The position numbers were made by a program, and so were the translations under genes. Below the pieces are notes generated by a model that worked only from the letters and a program-made list of their open reading frames with translations, had not been told where the DNA came from and searched no databases. This document shows positions 14,876 to 14,996 of a stretch of DNA of 14,996 bases, in pieces; position 1 is the first letter of the stretch; each line of letters starts with the position of its first letter. The DNA lies in NCBI GenBank assembly GCA_903921945.1, contig CAIXSC010000728.1:1-14996 (forward strand). Reading direction: 5' to 3'. Source of the DNA: an uncultured Planctomycetaceae bacterium (GTDB taxonomy: Bacteria; Planctomycetota; Planctomycetia; Pirellulales; Pirellulaceae).

Positions 14876-14996
14876 TTAGCCGAGCAGCCCAGGGATCGGG
14901 CTCGAACCCGTGATCGTCCTCAGCACATCGGTCGGCAAGCCGGGCATCAGCCGAACTTGGGGTACGTCCAACAAGGTGTGCATGAGCGTCGATTGC
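14876..14996 (-). CDS. C-terminal end of a protein running off the right edge (partial)
   Basis: On the minus strand a frame is open from the window edge to a TAA at 14878-14876 and gives 39 complete residues. It includes QSTLMHTLLDVPQVRLMPGL and ends in TGSSPIPGLLG. The alternating hydrophobic pattern looks like a genuine folded C-terminus. From memory the wording resembles the tails of some planctomycetal DUF1501-type proteins, but that is unverified and I give no firm product. A possible terminator follows at 14768-14800. Confidence 0.55.
   Translation of the reverse strand, partial: QSTLMHTLLDVPQVRLMPGLPTDVLRTITGSSPIPGLLG

Noticed and set aside
14895..14925. tRNA-like T-loop sequence on the minus strand
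   Set aside because: With a seven-base TTCGAGC loop the stem does not pair beyond two bases, and no D-arm, anticodon arm or acceptor stem surrounds it. A coding reading explains the segment better.

Overview
The window reads as a chromosomal segment from a member of the Planctomycetes, probably near the Pirellulales. The evidence is a secreted PQQ-type propeller protein with the 'DWPQFRGP' N-terminus, a Tat-exported DUF1501 protein, a two-domain acetylxylan-esterase-like hydrolase, moderately high G+C, and short genes separated by minisatellite-like repeats. This placement is inferred from protein style; no rRNA or other marker gene is present. I saw no phage, transposase, CRISPR array, rRNA or credible tRNA.

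Layout, left to right. (1) Bases 1-132 are the C-terminal end of a plus-strand gene of unknown function. It converges on a minus-strand pair: an FCD-type GntR regulator (1656-2390) followed, after two bases, by a secreted beta-propeller protein with an EF-hand insert (151-1653). (2) A 301-bp divergent intergenic region holds a candidate GntR promoter and a perfect 15-bp dyad, plus interspersed repeats. It leads on the plus strand to a large secreted two-domain alpha/beta hydrolase (2692-5082) and a DUF1501 protein (5301-6689). (3) After a convergent intergenic stretch with a strong hairpin and a 15-bp tandem repeat comes a minus-strand nitrogen-assimilation block. In transcription order it is a LysR-family regulator (13183-14487), gltB (8423-13036) and gltD (6870-8363). 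(4) A 388-bp gap precedes the C-terminal end of another minus-strand gene that runs off the right edge (14876-14996).

How the genes work together. gltB and gltD encode the two subunits of NADPH-dependent glutamate synthase, which makes two glutamates from glutamine and 2-oxoglutarate. The LysR gene just upstream in the same direction is a natural candidate for their regulator, in the way GltC controls glutamate synthase in Bacillus, but this is inference. The hydrolase, DUF1501 and propeller proteins all carry export signals and fit the large secreted/periplasmic inventory of planctomycetes; their substrates cannot be read from sequence. The GntR regulator probably controls itself and the propeller gene through translation-coupled expression.

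The most unusual thread is a set of short tandem repeats whose units are mostly multiples of three (9, 12, 15, 15, 15 and 18 bp). They lie inside two proteins as disordered tails or linkers, in intergenic DNA, and in one case across the gltD stop codon so that every repeat unit supplies another in-frame stop. No complete novel system is evident; the repeat theme and the long repetitive tail on the LysR regulator are the points most worth a second look.
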